DNA of 64,000 nucleotides, taken from assembly GCA_019359045.1 (NCBI GenBank), contig JAHHIA010000008.1:186001-250000 (forward strand). Direction: 5' to 3'. The position numbers and the translations under genes are program-made. Positions within the stretch are counted from its first letter, which is position 1; every line of letters begins with the position of its first letter. Positions 43,272-52,506 of this stretch are shown here, piece after piece. Under the pieces are notes generated by a model that did not search any database, was not told where the DNA came from, and was given only the letters and a program-made list of their open reading frames with translations. Origin of the DNA: Scytolyngbya sp. HA4215-MV1. GTDB taxonomy: Bacteria > Cyanobacteriota > Cyanobacteriia > Leptolyngbyales > Leptolyngbyaceae.

Positions 43272-45233
43272 ATGAATTTCTTTGAGCATCAAGATCAGGC
43301 ACGCAAAAATACTCAATGGCTCGTTGCTTTGTTTGCCCTGTCGGTCGTTTGCATCATTGTTGCAATTTACATCGTTGCATTGATTGCCTTTGGGCAGAGC
43401 CACCGTTGGGCGGGCATGGCTCTGTGGCAACCCCAAATTTTTTGGACGATTGCCATTCCAACGCTCCTGGTGATTGCCGCAGGCAGCGGTTATAAATTGC
43501 TGACCTTGCGCCAGGGCGGCAAGGTCATTGCGCAGGAGATGGGAGGCTGTTTAGTCACGGCAGGAACGATAGATCCCAGTGAGCAAAAACTTTTGAATGT
43601 GGTGGAAGAAATGGCGATCGCAGCAGGTATTTCGGTGCCTGCGGTATATGTCATGAATGGAGAACCAGGCATTAATGCCTTTGCGGCTGGGTTTACGCCC
43701 AATGATGCGGTGATTGGTGTGACAAGGGGATGTATTGAAACTCTCTCCCGTGAAGAACTGCAAGGGGTAATTGGGCATGAGTTCAGTCATATTCTGAATG
43801 GCGATATGCGGCTGAACCTGAACCTCGTTGGGGTGCTTAATGGTATTTTGCTCATCTATCTGATTGGGCGGGTTCTGCTGCAAACGGATCAAGGCTATCG
43901 ATCGCGGGATAATAAGGGAAATAATCTAGCGATGTTTGGGCTGGCGTTGATTGCGATCGGGGGCATTGGACTGTTTTTTGGTCGTTTGATCAAGAGTGCG
44001 GTTTCTCGGCAAAGAGAATACTTGGCAGATGCCTCGGCGGTACAGTTTACCCGCAACCCCATCGGTATTTCTGGGGCACTCCGCAAAATTGCCAATCATC
44101 AATATGGTGCTCTGGTGCGTTCTCCCTATGCCGAAGAAAATAGCCACTTCTTTTTTGGGAGTGCGCTGCGATTTGATTTTTTGGGAGAATTGTTTGCTAC
44201 CCATCCTCCTTTAGAAAAGCGTATCCAACGGTTGGAAGGGCGCAGTAGTGCCTATGCTGCGGCAATGCCTGCATCTCCTTCAGCTAACCTTCAAATGGGT
44301 GAGTCTAGCGATACGTCAATGATGGGGTTTGCTGGTGGAGGCACAGCCAGCCCCCCGGTTACAGCTGAAATTCAAGCTGCTGCTGGACAAGTAGTGGCGC
44401 AAGTGGGTACGGTTGCACCCGAACATTTTGCTTATGCCCAAAAACTGGTTTCGCGATTGCCAGCGGGGGTGCAGGTCGGGATTCGGGAGCGGCAGGGGGC
44501 AATGGCGATCGTCTACAATCTGATGCTCGACCCACAGAACTCAACTGTGCGGCAACAGCAAATCGAGTGGTTGCGAAAAGTTGAACCTGCTGATGTGTTT
44601 GAGCGAACTCTACAATTGAGTCAGGAAATTGAACAGTTAGATGTCCGAATGCGGTTGCCGCTTTTAGATTTGACGATTCCAGCTTTGCGTCAAAGCTCTG
44701 CAACCCAGTGTCAGCAATTATTTAAGTGCGTCCAGTCCCTCGCCAAAATTGATGGGCAATGGTCGCTGACCGAATTTGCGCTCTACATGGTTTTGTGCCA
44801 TCGTCTCCAGTCTTGCATCAACCCCAATCTGGAAACCAAGGTGCAATACACTAACCTGGAAGAGGTTTGGCATGATTGTTTGGTGGTACTGTCGGCGTTG
44901 GCACGGGTAGGGCAAACTCAGCCCGATGCGATCGCCTACGCTTTTCGATCTGGGCTATCTCGCTTGCCCGGTGCAACACAGCGAGAATTGCCCCAAGCTC
45001 CTCCTGCTTGTCATCTGGGAGATGTGAAAAAAAGTTTGGAAAAATTGGGACTCACGACTCCTAAGCTGAAGCAGGCGATCGTCGATGCCTGCGCCCATAC
45101 CGTTCTCCTAGACAACACCATCACCGTACAGGAAGCAGAACTTCTAAGAGCGATCGTCATCACTATGGATTGTCCCCTACCACCTTTTCTGAACGCGAGC
45201 GATCGGATTAGCAAGCCCACAAAAACAACCTGA
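43272..45233 (+). CDS. M48 family zinc metalloprotease, membrane-bound
   Basis: This 653-residue protein has two N-terminal membrane segments (WLVALFALSVVCIIVAIYIV, IPTLLVIAAGSGYKLL). The catalytic zinc site is GVIGHEFSHILNGDMR (HExxH), followed by two more membrane helices and the third-ligand region REYLADASAVQFTRNP. A large C-terminal part (about 300-653) has no catalytic motif. It contains Ser/Gly/Ala-rich linker and helical segments, and may be regulatory. Together with the upstream LemA gene it forms a two-gene operon. Related HtpX enzymes degrade misfolded membrane proteins. Confidence 0.93.
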   Translation: MNFFEHQDQARKNTQWLVALFALSVVCIIVAIYIVALIAFGQSHRWAGMALWQPQIFWTIAIPTLLVIAAGSGYKLLTLRQGGKVIAQEMGGCLVTAGTIDPSEQKLLNVVEEMAIAAGISVPAVYVMNGEPGINAFAAGFTPNDAVIGVTRGCIETLSREELQGVIGHEFSHILNGDMRLNLNLVGVLNGILLIYLIGRVLLQTDQGYRSRDNKGNNLAMFGLALIAIGGIGLFFGRLIKSAVSRQREYLADASAVQFTRNPIGISGALRKIANHQYGALVRSPYAEENSHFFFGSALRFDFLGELFATHPPLEKRIQRLEGRSSAYAAAMPASPSANLQMGESSDTSMMGFAGGGTASPPVTAEIQAAAGQVVAQVGTVAPEHFAYAQKLVSRLPAGVQVGIRERQGAMAIVYNLMLDPQNSTVRQQQIEWLRKVEPADVFERTLQLSQEIEQLDVRMRLPLLDLTIPALRQSSATQCQQLFKCVQSLAKIDGQWSLTEFALYMVLCHRLQSCINPNLETKVQYTNLEEVWHDCLVVLSALARVGQTQPDAIAYAFRSGLSRLPGATQRELPQAPPACHLGDVKKSLEKLGLTTPKLKQAIVDACAHTVLLDNTITVQEAELLRAIVITMDCPLPPFLNASDRISKPTKTT

Positions 45234-45292
45234 TGCTTTGGGCTCAATCGTGCTTGTTACCTTCCTCACAAGTTCCTCAAATTGGTTTCTAA

Positions 45293-45616
45293 ACTTTGAA
45301 GGAGCATGAAACCGAACTGCAAGCACAACCTGCGCCAGAAGTCGCTGTCAACTATTATCGAGATGGTGATTCGTATATGTTTGATGAATTTCAGACGGCT
45401 TATGCACCTGTCGATCGTCGTCCCAAAGTGGATATTCTCTACGATGTCTTTGTGGAAATTTGAGATGATGAAATGAAGTATGTGAAAACGATGGTGGCTT
45501 GCCAGCAGCCTACAGCTCACCGCTCTTTCCATAATCCTCATACGCTTGAGGCAGAAACGACACCTCCCGCGATCGTACAAACTGAAGGTGCCAATTTCCT
45601 AGTACTTTGGGCGTAA
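45293..45616 (+). pseudogene. Truncated plastoquinol terminal oxidase (PTOX/alternative oxidase) remnant
   Basis: This frame reads LKEHETELQAQPAPEVAVNY, then YRDGDSYMFDEFQTAYAPVD, RRPKVDILYDVFVEI, a TGA stop (45461-45463), and DDEMKYVKTMVACQQPTAH. This matches the C-terminal third of PTOX, where the family has NIRDDEAEHCKTMRACQ. The stop replaces the Arg codon of RDDE; one C-to-T change from CGA would produce it. In addition the ExxH iron ligand has become E-x-x-Y (EMKY). The N-terminal two thirds, with the other iron ligands and membrane segments, are absent. Hence it is a decayed gene fragment, not a functional oxidase. It lies 59 bases after the M48 protease gene. Confidence 0.85.
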
Positions 45617-45911
45617 GTTAGGCAACCATTCTGAGGGAGTCAGGAGTCAGAATAGTAGGCCGATTTCCGCCAAGTTCTATTAGCTCCGCAATAGCTCAAC
45701 AAAATCACTAAAAGCACGGTCTCCGTAAAGCTTGAGCGATGCAAAATCGTTAATCATTCCAACCTGTAATCCCAAGTTGCTTGAGGTGTCAACTCCCAAT
45801 AATCTGCTGGATCGGAGCATCGACACCTCATTTCTTGTAAAGTTCTAAAACGACAACTTGTTTCTTAAGTCAATATTTTGTAGCTTATATTACAGATTTC
45901 TATTTGTTTTT
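45617..45911. other. Intergenic region after the PTOX remnant
   Basis: It carries a GAGTCAGGAGTCAG repeat at 45635-45652. No gene is supported. Confidence 0.5.
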
Positions 45912-46142
45912 ATGAATATTGCCTCTTCGCGATTTCTCTCATCGCTGACTGATCCGGAATTACAGCCACCCGGATTTAATCCCCAGCCATCCACATGGGT
46001 TAGGCTGCGAGAATTACCTTCTACCTATAGTTTTGATGAAGCATTGCTATTGTGTAGAGCAGCAGACGATCGTTGGCTTGCCTGGATACCTGATTTTGGC
46101 GAAATTTTGTTAGAGCCTGGGCAGTTTTATGCAAATGTTTAA
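45912..46142 (+). CDS. Conserved cyanobacterial small protein, unknown
   Basis: This protein of 76 residues starts at ATG 45912 (MNIASSRFLSSL). The conserved-looking segment is STWVRLRELPSTYSFDEALL, then LCRAADDRWLAWIPDFGEI. It is soluble and Trp-rich. The frame can be extended to an upstream start at 45858 with a hydrophobic leader, but that sequence is A+T-rich and less likely to be coding. A clear intrinsic terminator follows at 46166. Function unknown. Confidence 0.7.
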   Translation: MNIASSRFLSSLTDPELQPPGFNPQPSTWVRLRELPSTYSFDEALLLCRAADDRWLAWIPDFGEILLEPGQFYANV

Positions 46143-46165
46143 CCGCAATGATGGGTGAGACTGGA

Positions 46166-46204
46166 GGGCTTTGCGAGAAAAACTTCTAAACAAAGCCCTT
46201 TTTG
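46166..46204 (+). terminator. Intrinsic terminator
   Basis: AGGGCTTTG (46166-46174) pairs with CAAAGCCCT (46192-46200) around a 17-base loop, followed by TTTT. It lies 24 bases after the stop codon of the small conserved gene. Confidence 0.85.
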
Positions 46205-46274
46205 CCTATCTACTTGGATTGCTATAGATTGCCACCGCATTTTTTCATAAAAAAATTAATCTAGGATTTGTAGG

Positions 46275-46305
46275 ATGGGATGTGTTACATCTCATCTATT
46301 TTTTT
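46275..46305 (+). terminator. Second intrinsic terminator-like hairpin
   Basis: ATGGGATGT (46275-46283) pairs with ACATCTCAT (46287-46295) with one G/T pair. A run of seven T residues (46299-46305) follows. Confidence 0.65.
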
Positions 46306-46717
46306 AGAAAATCCTGTATCTGTTAGGGTCTAGCCATGTCATCAGCATTTTTGAAAAACTACCTATCTATCCTGATTGAACCGGCAAATGGGCATTTGGA
46401 TGTCTGATTCTAGAAGGGTTACTTTGCCGGGATGGCTATCCGAAAAGGCGATCGCAAACCGATTCTCTAGAAAAGCAGTAAATTTTTTTAACGTTCATCC
46501 TGAAATGGGATGTGCGCTGTTTTAAGAGGTTTAAGGTTCTCTATTTACCGTCTTCTCCTAAAATGCTGAGTGGGACTCTGGATAAATCTAAAGAATTTGA
46601 GAACACCTGAAACATGGAGAAATGAGTCGTGCTAAAGATGCTCTAGACTCAACGCTTTCAATTCTTCTAGATTCCGAATTCCTGATTTCCTTGCCTTTAT
46701 TCTCTTGGAGAAGTTCT

Positions 46718-47236
46718 GTGGATTTAGCGCTCATTCCTGCTCAACCGAAACCTGGTTTGATTAATGTCCTGATCGAAATTCCCGCAGGTAGTAAAAACAA
46801 GTACGAGTATGATAAGGATCTACAGTCCTTTGCACTAGACCGAGTATTGTATTCCTCAGTACAATATCCTTATGACTATGGGTTCGTGCCAAATACGCTA
46901 GCTGACGACGGTGATCCCTTGGATGGAATGGTACTCATGGATCAGCCCACTTTTCCAGGATGTGTCATTGCAGCCCGACCAATCGGCATGTTAGAGATGA
47001 TAGATGGTGGCGATCACGACGAAAAGATTTTGTGTGTTCCTGATAAAGATCCCCGCTATGTCCAGGTTCGGTCTTTGAAAGATCTTGCGCCTCATCGTTT
47101 GGATGAGATTGCTGAATTTTTCAAAACCTATAAGAATCTAGAAAAGAAAGTCACCGAGATTCTTGGTTGGAAAGATGTAGAGCATGTCATGCCATTAGTA
47201 GAAGCTTGCATCAACGCTGGAATCAAGCAAGGCTAA
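46718..47236 (+). CDS. ppa: Inorganic pyrophosphatase (soluble, family I)
   Basis: This protein of 172 residues starts at GTG 46718, with GGAG 7 bases before it. Sequence from there reads [20 protein letters not shown], the usual N-terminus. Catalytic motifs are [24 protein letters not shown] and [13 protein letters not shown]. It hydrolyses pyrophosphate released in biosynthesis. A longer frame beginning at 46622 would add residues that are not in the family and is rejected. It is monocistronic, with a long upstream region. Confidence 0.96.
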   Translation: MDLALIPAQPKPGLINVLIEIPAGSKNKYEYDKDLQSFALDRVLYSSVQYPYDYGFVPNTLADDGDPLDGMVLMDQPTFPGCVIAARPIGMLEMIDGGDHDEKILCVPDKDPRYVQVRSLKDLAPHRLDEIAEFFKTYKNLEKKVTEILGWKDVEHVMPLVEACINAGIKQG

Positions 47237-47692
47237 AGAACATTTGGAGGCAGTATCCGGAAATTATTTTGAAGTTCTGTCAAAGCTTATAGTGAGAAAC
47301 AGTTTCCGGATCTGTCCACGGTTAAATTCAGGGTGATGACCAAATTGTTGAACCGAGTTTGTCGGTTGCTTCCAGTCTGATAAGCTATCGAGCATGATTT
47401 TGTGAGTTTAAACAATTCGCAAAATGGCAACTCGTACTCAAGCCAGAGACAAGAATCAGAATGAGAGTCCTCCGATGTTCTGTCAAGGGTGTTTTGAGGT
47501 GTTGAAATACCTCAAAACAGGCCTCTGGATCTGAACAGTTCAAAATTGACAGATGACTTGTATCCAAGTTAGAGGATCTTTAACTGATTTGATTTTGTGG
47601 TGATAGGTACTCGTAAAGTCAGGGAAAAATCTAACTAAAGGTTAAGAGGTTGACCCAGATTGACGATAGTTCTCCTGGAATAGTTTCTTTTT
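47237..47692. other. Intergenic region between ppa and panD
   Basis: It contains an 11-bp perfect stem-loop at 47490-47519. No gene is supported; the panD promoter is presumably near 47640. Confidence 0.5.
47490..47519. terminator. 11-bp perfect stem-loop
   Basis: TGTTTTGAGGT (47490-47500) and ACCTCAAAACA (47509-47519) flank an 8-base loop. No T-run follows. It could be a terminator-like element or an operator before panD. Confidence 0.5.
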
Positions 47693-48082
47693 ATGCAGCG
47701 CACACTCCTCCTTGCGAAGATTCACAGTTGTACCCTCACATCTGCCAACTTAGAGTATGTCGGCAGTATCAGCATCGATCAATTTTTAATGGATGCTGCG
47801 GGGATTTTGCCTTATGAGCAGGTGCAAGTCGTGAATCTTTCTAATGGGGAGCGTCTGGTGACTTATGCAATTTCTGCCCCAGCTCGCTCCGGGGCAATTG
47901 AACTCAATGGTGCTGCTGCCCGTTTGGGCATTCGAGGCGATCGCTTGATTATTATGTCTTATGGCCAATTTACGCCAGAAGAGATAAAGTCTTATTCCCC
48001 TACCGTAGTCCTCGTGGATGGACAAAACCGTCTGATGGAAGTTCGTCGTTATGATGAACTGCTGACCCAAGCCTACCCCTGA
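47693..48082 (+). CDS. panD: Aspartate 1-decarboxylase
   Basis: This 129-residue protein has the family signature [20 protein letters not shown] and the Gly-Ser self-cleavage site in EYVGSISID, where the serine becomes the pyruvoyl cofactor. It converts L-aspartate to beta-alanine for pantothenate and coenzyme A. The later [19 protein letters not shown] is also conserved. An MBL-fold hydrolase gene follows after 9 bases, so the two are probably co-transcribed. Confidence 0.96.
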   Translation: MQRTLLLAKIHSCTLTSANLEYVGSISIDQFLMDAAGILPYEQVQVVNLSNGERLVTYAISAPARSGAIELNGAAARLGIRGDRLIIMSYGQFTPEEIKSYSPTVVLVDGQNRLMEVRRYDELLTQAYP

Positions 48083-48091
48083 AAAACGAAG

Positions 48092-49000
48092 ATGTCTGAT
48101 CTCATTACCCCTGTTCCGACTTCCCCATCTCACGAAGAAAGCGCTGGCATGATACCGAATCCCTCTTTAGATTTCTTGATTCGCTTTTGGGGTGTCCGGG
48201 GCAGTATCCCCACCCCCGGTAGTGAAACAGTCCGCTATGGTGGCAATACCTCCTGTGTTGAAATGCTGGTAGGGGGTAAACGGTTGATCTTTGATGGGGG
48301 GACTGGGCTAAGGGTATTGGGCAAAGAATTGCTCAAACATACTCCGGTGGAAGCCTATATGTTTTTTACCCATTCTCACTGGGATCACATCCAAGGATTT
48401 CCATTTTTTGTGCCAGCCTTTATTCCGGGCAACTGTTTCCATATCCACGGAGCAATCGCCCCCAATGGCGCAACAATGAAGCAACGTCTGAGTGATCAAA
48501 TGCTTCATCCCAATTTCCCGGTACCCATGCAGGTGATGAAGTCTGACCTCAAGTTCTATGACATTCAAGCGGGGGATGTCATCAAGCTAGATGATATTAC
48601 CATCGAAAATGGTCCGTTGAATCACCCAAATACGGCGATCGGCTATCGAATTACCTGGCAGGGGCGCACCGCAGTTTATGCCACTGACACTGAACATTAT
48701 CCCGATCATGTAGACGAAAACTTGTTGCACCTTGCCCGTGATGCGGATGTGTTGATCTACGATGCTTGTTATACAGATGAAGAGTATTACGACCCCAAAT
48801 CTCCTCGTGTTGGCTGGGGGCACTCGACCTGGCAGGCAGGGCTAGAGCTCGCACAGGCAGCAGGGGTAAAGCGACCTGTGATGTTTCATCACGACCCCAA
48901 TCATAGTGACGATTTTTTGGATCAAGTTGAGGCTGAGGTTCAGTCAATCTGCCCAAATGCAATTTTGGCGCGCGAAGGAATGATTTTGCCGGTTGTGTAG
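48092..49000 (+). CDS. MBL-fold metal-dependent hydrolase
   Basis: This 302-residue protein opens with about 25 disordered residues. Then comes the beta-lactamase-like core LIRFWGVRGSIPTPGSETVR, LIFDGGTGLRVLGKELLK, and the metal motif FFTHSHWDHIQGFPF (HxHxDH). Further metal ligands appear in AVYATDTEHYPD and in VMFHHDPNHSDD. The RGSIPTPG opening is typical of cyanobacterial MBL hydrolases of the phosphodiesterase-like subgroup. The substrate is unknown. It probably shares a transcript with panD. Confidence 0.9.
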   Translation: MSDLITPVPTSPSHEESAGMIPNPSLDFLIRFWGVRGSIPTPGSETVRYGGNTSCVEMLVGGKRLIFDGGTGLRVLGKELLKHTPVEAYMFFTHSHWDHIQGFPFFVPAFIPGNCFHIHGAIAPNGATMKQRLSDQMLHPNFPVPMQVMKSDLKFYDIQAGDVIKLDDITIENGPLNHPNTAIGYRITWQGRTAVYATDTEHYPDHVDENLLHLARDADVLIYDACYTDEEYYDPKSPRVGWGHSTWQAGLELAQAAGVKRPVMFHHDPNHSDDFLDQVEAEVQSICPNAILAREGMILPVV

Positions 49001-49089
49001 CGGGATGCTTCTGAGCGCTTGAGTTGTTTTGGTATTGAGTTTAGCGGGATGTTTTTCGCTTCGCCCTGACTGCGCGCGTTTTGCCAGTT

Positions 49090-50232
49090 TTACCCTGCGA
49101 TAATTGAGCCAGCGACGGTTTCGATACTAGAGCGCAATTCTCGCAATTTTTCTGCGGCTTGTCCTCGAGTCAAAATGGTTTTGGCTTGCTCAAGTCCGGT
49201 GGATAAATCGGGGCAAGCTCCACAGCGCCAAAGGTAGAAGCCGCCATTCCAGATGCTGGAGCGCAGCAGCTCGGAGACTTCTCCCCGCAGGACAGATTGA
49301 AGAGTGGCGATTGTTTCTTCCGAGGATGGAAGTGGCACATCGGTTCCTGCTAGGTCGTAATCACGAGGGTGTAATAGCAGGCGATCGAAAGAAAGGGTGG
49401 AAAATGTGCTGGATTTTGGATTTTGAATTTTGGATGGCATGGTGGCTTGTTCAGGGGGAACTGGTTGATTGAACTTGCCTAATCCAATAATGGCGGTGCG
49501 ATCGCGCGGCAGATCACAACTTCCCTCCAATCCTTTGACTGTGGTTAGGTAAGCAGGCGTGCCACGTAACTCGATCGCAGTTTGAAACATGCCTTCGGTA
49601 GGGGGATGGACAAAACCTGCTGCCACATGGGATGTTCCCCGATAAGGAACCCAGACTAACTCCAGTGTGGCAAAGGGAGGACGTTTGCCAATTTGATCTC
49701 GGTAAGGCACGATATCCGATGCCAGGGGAAAGTGTTTGGGCAAATAAACAAACCCCAATCCTGTTTTTTGGAGGACGGCTTGCACCTCAGTTATTGTGAG
49801 GTGTTGCCAGGCTACGCCAAGCCCTTGCCATACCTCGATCAGAGGGATTCCCTCTTTGGTGGGCATGCGATCGCCCCCATGTAAGATGGTGGGACAGCCT
49901 ACAGTTGCCAGGATTAAAGCGGTAATTGGGCTAAGAGGAACTGTACGCGATCGTCCATCGTAAGGCGATCCCAAAATCATGGGCAGATATTTCGAGGCGA
50001 TCGGTTGTAGCCCAGGTCCCAATTGATCATAAGCATCTAACATGCCCGCTAATTCTGTACCGGTCGGTCGCTTGATCCGATGGGCAATCATAAATGCACC
50101 AATTTGGGCGGGTGTTGCTTCCTGCAAAAGCATCATGCGGGTTGCGATTTCTGCTTCTTGCCGACTCAAATTTTCACCCGTGTGGTTGCCGCTACCCACT
50201 TTACGAAGCAATTCGCGAAAAGCATTACTCAT
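49090..50232 (-). CDS. Divergent TrpD-like (anthranilate phosphoribosyltransferase family) protein
   Basis: This 380-residue protein has the helical N-terminus of the family (LLRKVGSGNHTGENLSRQEA, PAQIGAFMIAHRIKRPTGTE). The PRPP-binding motif GTGGDG of TrpD is replaced by GSPYDG, and the KHGNR motif by HGGDRMPTKEG. A normal anthranilate reaction is therefore doubtful; similar YbiB-like or TrpD2 proteins bind nucleic acid. Residues about 262-283 (QATMPSKIQNPKSSTFSTLS) are encoded by CCAAAATTC-type repeat DNA that is otherwise intergenic. It is divergent from no clear partner; ntcB lies upstream in the same direction. Confidence 0.85.
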   Translation of the reverse strand: MSNAFRELLRKVGSGNHTGENLSRQEAEIATRMMLLQEATPAQIGAFMIAHRIKRPTGTELAGMLDAYDQLGPGLQPIASKYLPMILGSPYDGRSRTVPLSPITALILATVGCPTILHGGDRMPTKEGIPLIEVWQGLGVAWQHLTITEVQAVLQKTGLGFVYLPKHFPLASDIVPYRDQIGKRPPFATLELVWVPYRGTSHVAAGFVHPPTEGMFQTAIELRGTPAYLTTVKGLEGSCDLPRDRTAIIGLGKFNQPVPPEQATMPSKIQNPKSSTFSTLSFDRLLLHPRDYDLAGTDVPLPSSEETIATLQSVLRGEVSELLRSSIWNGGFYLWRCGACPDLSTGLEQAKTILTRGQAAEKLRELRSSIETVAGSIIAG

Positions 50233-50404
50233 TTTGAGAAAGATTGAAGAGATAAATATTGGTAAAGGGAAAATTTCTCAGGGACTGGGATCGCTGGAAT
50301 ATGTATTGAGGATTGTAAGTATAAACGATAGATTTAGGACTATAGAGTCTGGCAAGCAACTTTAGACAATTTGCGATCGTCCGAAAACTAGAAGGCGGTT
50401 GAAA

Positions 50405-51358
50405 TTAGACTTTTTGTAATGAAGTGGAAAAAAGAGGCGAATCGGGATGATCAAGCCAGTCTTTGTGCGGCATTAGTAAGTCGTGTACGAGTTCACGAAA
50501 CCGCTGAATGGGAGGGATTTGCAAGCGATCTTGAGTAGTGACTAAGACCACCTGGCGGATGAGGGTAGGGTCTTCAGTCGAACGGATCGCCAAAGAGGGA
50601 TCGATGTGAATGTCTAGAATGGCACCTTTTGGGAGTAGGGCAATCAGTTCTCCTTGGCGTACTATGCCCCGAAAGGCATCTAATGTATTGAGTTCTAGAA
50701 CGGCATTTAAAACGGCTCCCTGGCGCTGAAATTGTTCTTGTACGAGGCGTTGCATCCCATAGCCATCCTTAAAAACTACCTGTCCATAGCGGACAAGTTC
50801 TGCCCAGGGCACCGTTTGATATTGTGTTAGAGGATGATTGGCTGCCATGAGAATTTCGATCGGCTCATTATAAAGCTGATCGACCACCATTTCGGGTGTG
50901 GTGGCTAAGAAGCGATTGTTCATGACAATTGCCAAATCCACTAAGCCATCTTTTAATACTTTGAGGGCGCGATCGCTGCCTAAGGACGTGACCCGCAACT
51001 GGACTTCTGGATAATCTTGACAAAATTGTTGTAAAACGGGCGGTAGGTAATAAGCGCAAACTGAATGAATTGCAGCAATACAAAGTTCGGGTTGTTTCCC
51101 TGCCCGTAAATCTTCAATTTCTTGAACTGCGGATTGCCACTCTTGCCAAATGCGCCGGGCACGCAGCAAAAAGCGTTCTCCTGCCAGAGTTAGCTTTGCC
51201 TGGGTTGCACGGTGTAATAGCAGCAAACCTAAGTCTGTTTCCAGGGCTTGAATTTGCCGACTAATCGTGGATTGGGTCACCTTGCATTTGAGTGCTGCTT
51301 GCTGGAAACTACCTGTCTCAGCGACAGCGAGAAAAGCTTGCAACTGTTCCAGGCGCAT
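50405..51358 (-). CDS. ntcB: LysR-type regulator NtcB (nitrate/nitrite assimilation)
   Basis: This 317-residue protein begins MRLEQLQAFLAVAETGSFQQ with the LysR helix-turn-helix AALKCKVTQSTISRQIQALE. The effector domain contains KQPELCIAAIHSVCAYYLPP, VLKDGLVDLAIVMNNRFL and VFKDGYGMQRLVQEQF, which I recognise as the NtcB subtype that activates nitrite-responsive nitrogen-assimilation genes in cyanobacteria. No nir, nrt or nar gene lies nearby. A TGTA-N8-TACA sequence sits 6 bases upstream of its start. The subtype call rests on recalled similarity. Confidence 0.85.
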   Translation of the reverse strand: MRLEQLQAFLAVAETGSFQQAALKCKVTQSTISRQIQALETDLGLLLLHRATQAKLTLAGERFLLRARRIWQEWQSAVQEIEDLRAGKQPELCIAAIHSVCAYYLPPVLQQFCQDYPEVQLRVTSLGSDRALKVLKDGLVDLAIVMNNRFLATTPEMVVDQLYNEPIEILMAANHPLTQYQTVPWAELVRYGQVVFKDGYGMQRLVQEQFQRQGAVLNAVLELNTLDAFRGIVRQGELIALLPKGAILDIHIDPSLAIRSTEDPTLIRQVVLVTTQDRLQIPPIQRFRELVHDLLMPHKDWLDHPDSPLFSTSLQKV

Positions 51359-51364
51359 AAATCG

Positions 51365-51380
51365 TGTAGTCTAAATTACA
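51365..51380. promoter_or_regulatory. TGTA-N8-TACA palindrome before ntcB (NtcA-like or LysR site)
   Basis: TGTAGTCTAAATTACA matches the NtcA consensus GTA-N8-TAC exactly. It is also compatible with the T-N11-A pattern of LysR regulators. On the minus strand it lies only 6 bases before the ntcB start codon. It would thus lie in the leader or overlap the start of translation rather than at -41.5, which points to repression or autoregulation rather than NtcA activation. The site is seen directly; its role is inferred. Confidence 0.55.
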
Positions 51381-51481
51381 ATTTTCCATTCAAGAAATTT
51401 AGCGGATTTATGACATCGATTTAGTAAGTCTTGATACAGCCTGTCATTCTCTATTCACAACTCTCTCTTCTTGTCACCCCA

Positions 51482-52381
51482 TTACTTCTTTGCCGGACGC
51501 CAAATTGGTTGACTGTAATCAATTTCTGAATTGCCAATAATTTTAGTTTTGCCTGAACCATTGCTGTTCATGATGTAGATTTCGTTCATGCCGTGGTGGT
51601 TGACGGTATAAGCAATTTTCTGTCCGTCGGGAGACCAACTTGGCGAGAAGGCGTCGATGGCGCGATCGGTTAGGCGGGTTAGATGAGAGCCATCGATGTT
51701 CATGACATAGATGCTGTTTTGACGCGGAGGATTGTTGCGATTGGAGGCAAAAGCAATTTGACTTCCGTTCGGTGACCAAGCAGGTACCGCATCCGTGGCC
51801 GAATCATGGGTGATCCGTTGGGGGTGAGAGCCATCGGCATTCATGATATAAATTTCGTAATTTTTATCGCGATTGGAGACAAAGGCTATTTTTTCGCCGT
51901 CAGGTGACCAGACGGGAGAAACATCGATAGCTGTATTGCGCGTGAGCCGTACCAGGTTGGCGCCATTCCAATCCATAACATAGATTTCGTGTCCTTGCCC
52001 GCGGCTGGACATAAAAGCAATTTTTTTGCCATTGGGTGACCAATTGGGGAACCAGTTTTCTCCCTGATGGTCGGTTAACCGGGTTAACTCTGAGCCATCT
52101 GCCTTCATGCGATAGATGTCGAGTTTGCCATTGCGTTCTGAAACAAAGGCGATATATTGTCCATCGGGTGACCATGCAGGGAGGAGGTCGCTATCGGGAT
52201 TGTCGGTTAACCGGGTCGATCGCGATCCGTCTGCGTTCATGACATAGATATCGCTGCCCTTGTGGTCGAGAAAGGTAAAGGCTATTTTGTCAGCGGTATC
52301 TGCCAGATTGTTACAAGCAGCCAGGCTAAACGGCAAGAGCAGTTGAACAAAGCGGCGGATTACTGGCGTAAAAACAAACAT
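51482..52381 (-). CDS. TolB-like PD40 beta-propeller lipoprotein
   Basis: This 299-residue protein has a lipoprotein signal peptide with lipobox SLAAC (Cys23). Six PD40 repeats of about 42 residues follow, each of the form DIYVMNADGS..LTRLTD...PAWSPDGQxIAFVSxR. This is a six-bladed propeller like the C-terminal domain of TolB. No TolB N-terminal domain is present. It is probably a membrane-anchored periplasmic binding or scaffold protein. It diverges from the protein kinase gene at 52507, about 125 bases away; any link is only positional. Confidence 0.9.
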   Translation of the reverse strand: MFVFTPVIRRFVQLLLPFSLAACNNLADTADKIAFTFLDHKGSDIYVMNADGSRSTRLTDNPDSDLLPAWSPDGQYIAFVSERNGKLDIYRMKADGSELTRLTDHQGENWFPNWSPNGKKIAFMSSRGQGHEIYVMDWNGANLVRLTRNTAIDVSPVWSPDGEKIAFVSNRDKNYEIYIMNADGSHPQRITHDSATDAVPAWSPNGSQIAFASNRNNPPRQNSIYVMNIDGSHLTRLTDRAIDAFSPSWSPDGQKIAYTVNHHGMNEIYIMNSNGSGKTKIIGNSEIDYSQPIWRPAKK

Positions 52382-52506
52382 TTTTTCTGGATTAGATTTT
52401 GATTTCTGGATTGCTCAGGGCAATTGACCTAAGAGTTGGCTAACATTGCTTTATTCGACGGGTGAATTGAATGACACGGGATGAAGGGACGGGGAGTGTG
52501 TAGCGG

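Larger units (their letters stand above)
46143..46717. other. Intergenic region before ppa, two terminators
   Basis: Apart from the terminators at 46166-46204 and 46275-46305, no gene is supported. A 23-codon frame at 46335 (MSSAFLKNYLSILIEPANG...) has no Shine-Dalgarno sequence. The ppa promoter must lie in the right half. Confidence 0.5.

Noticed and set aside
45266-45580. Minus-strand open frame opposite the PTOX remnant
   Set aside because: The plus strand shows clear PTOX similarity; the minus frame is a shadow.
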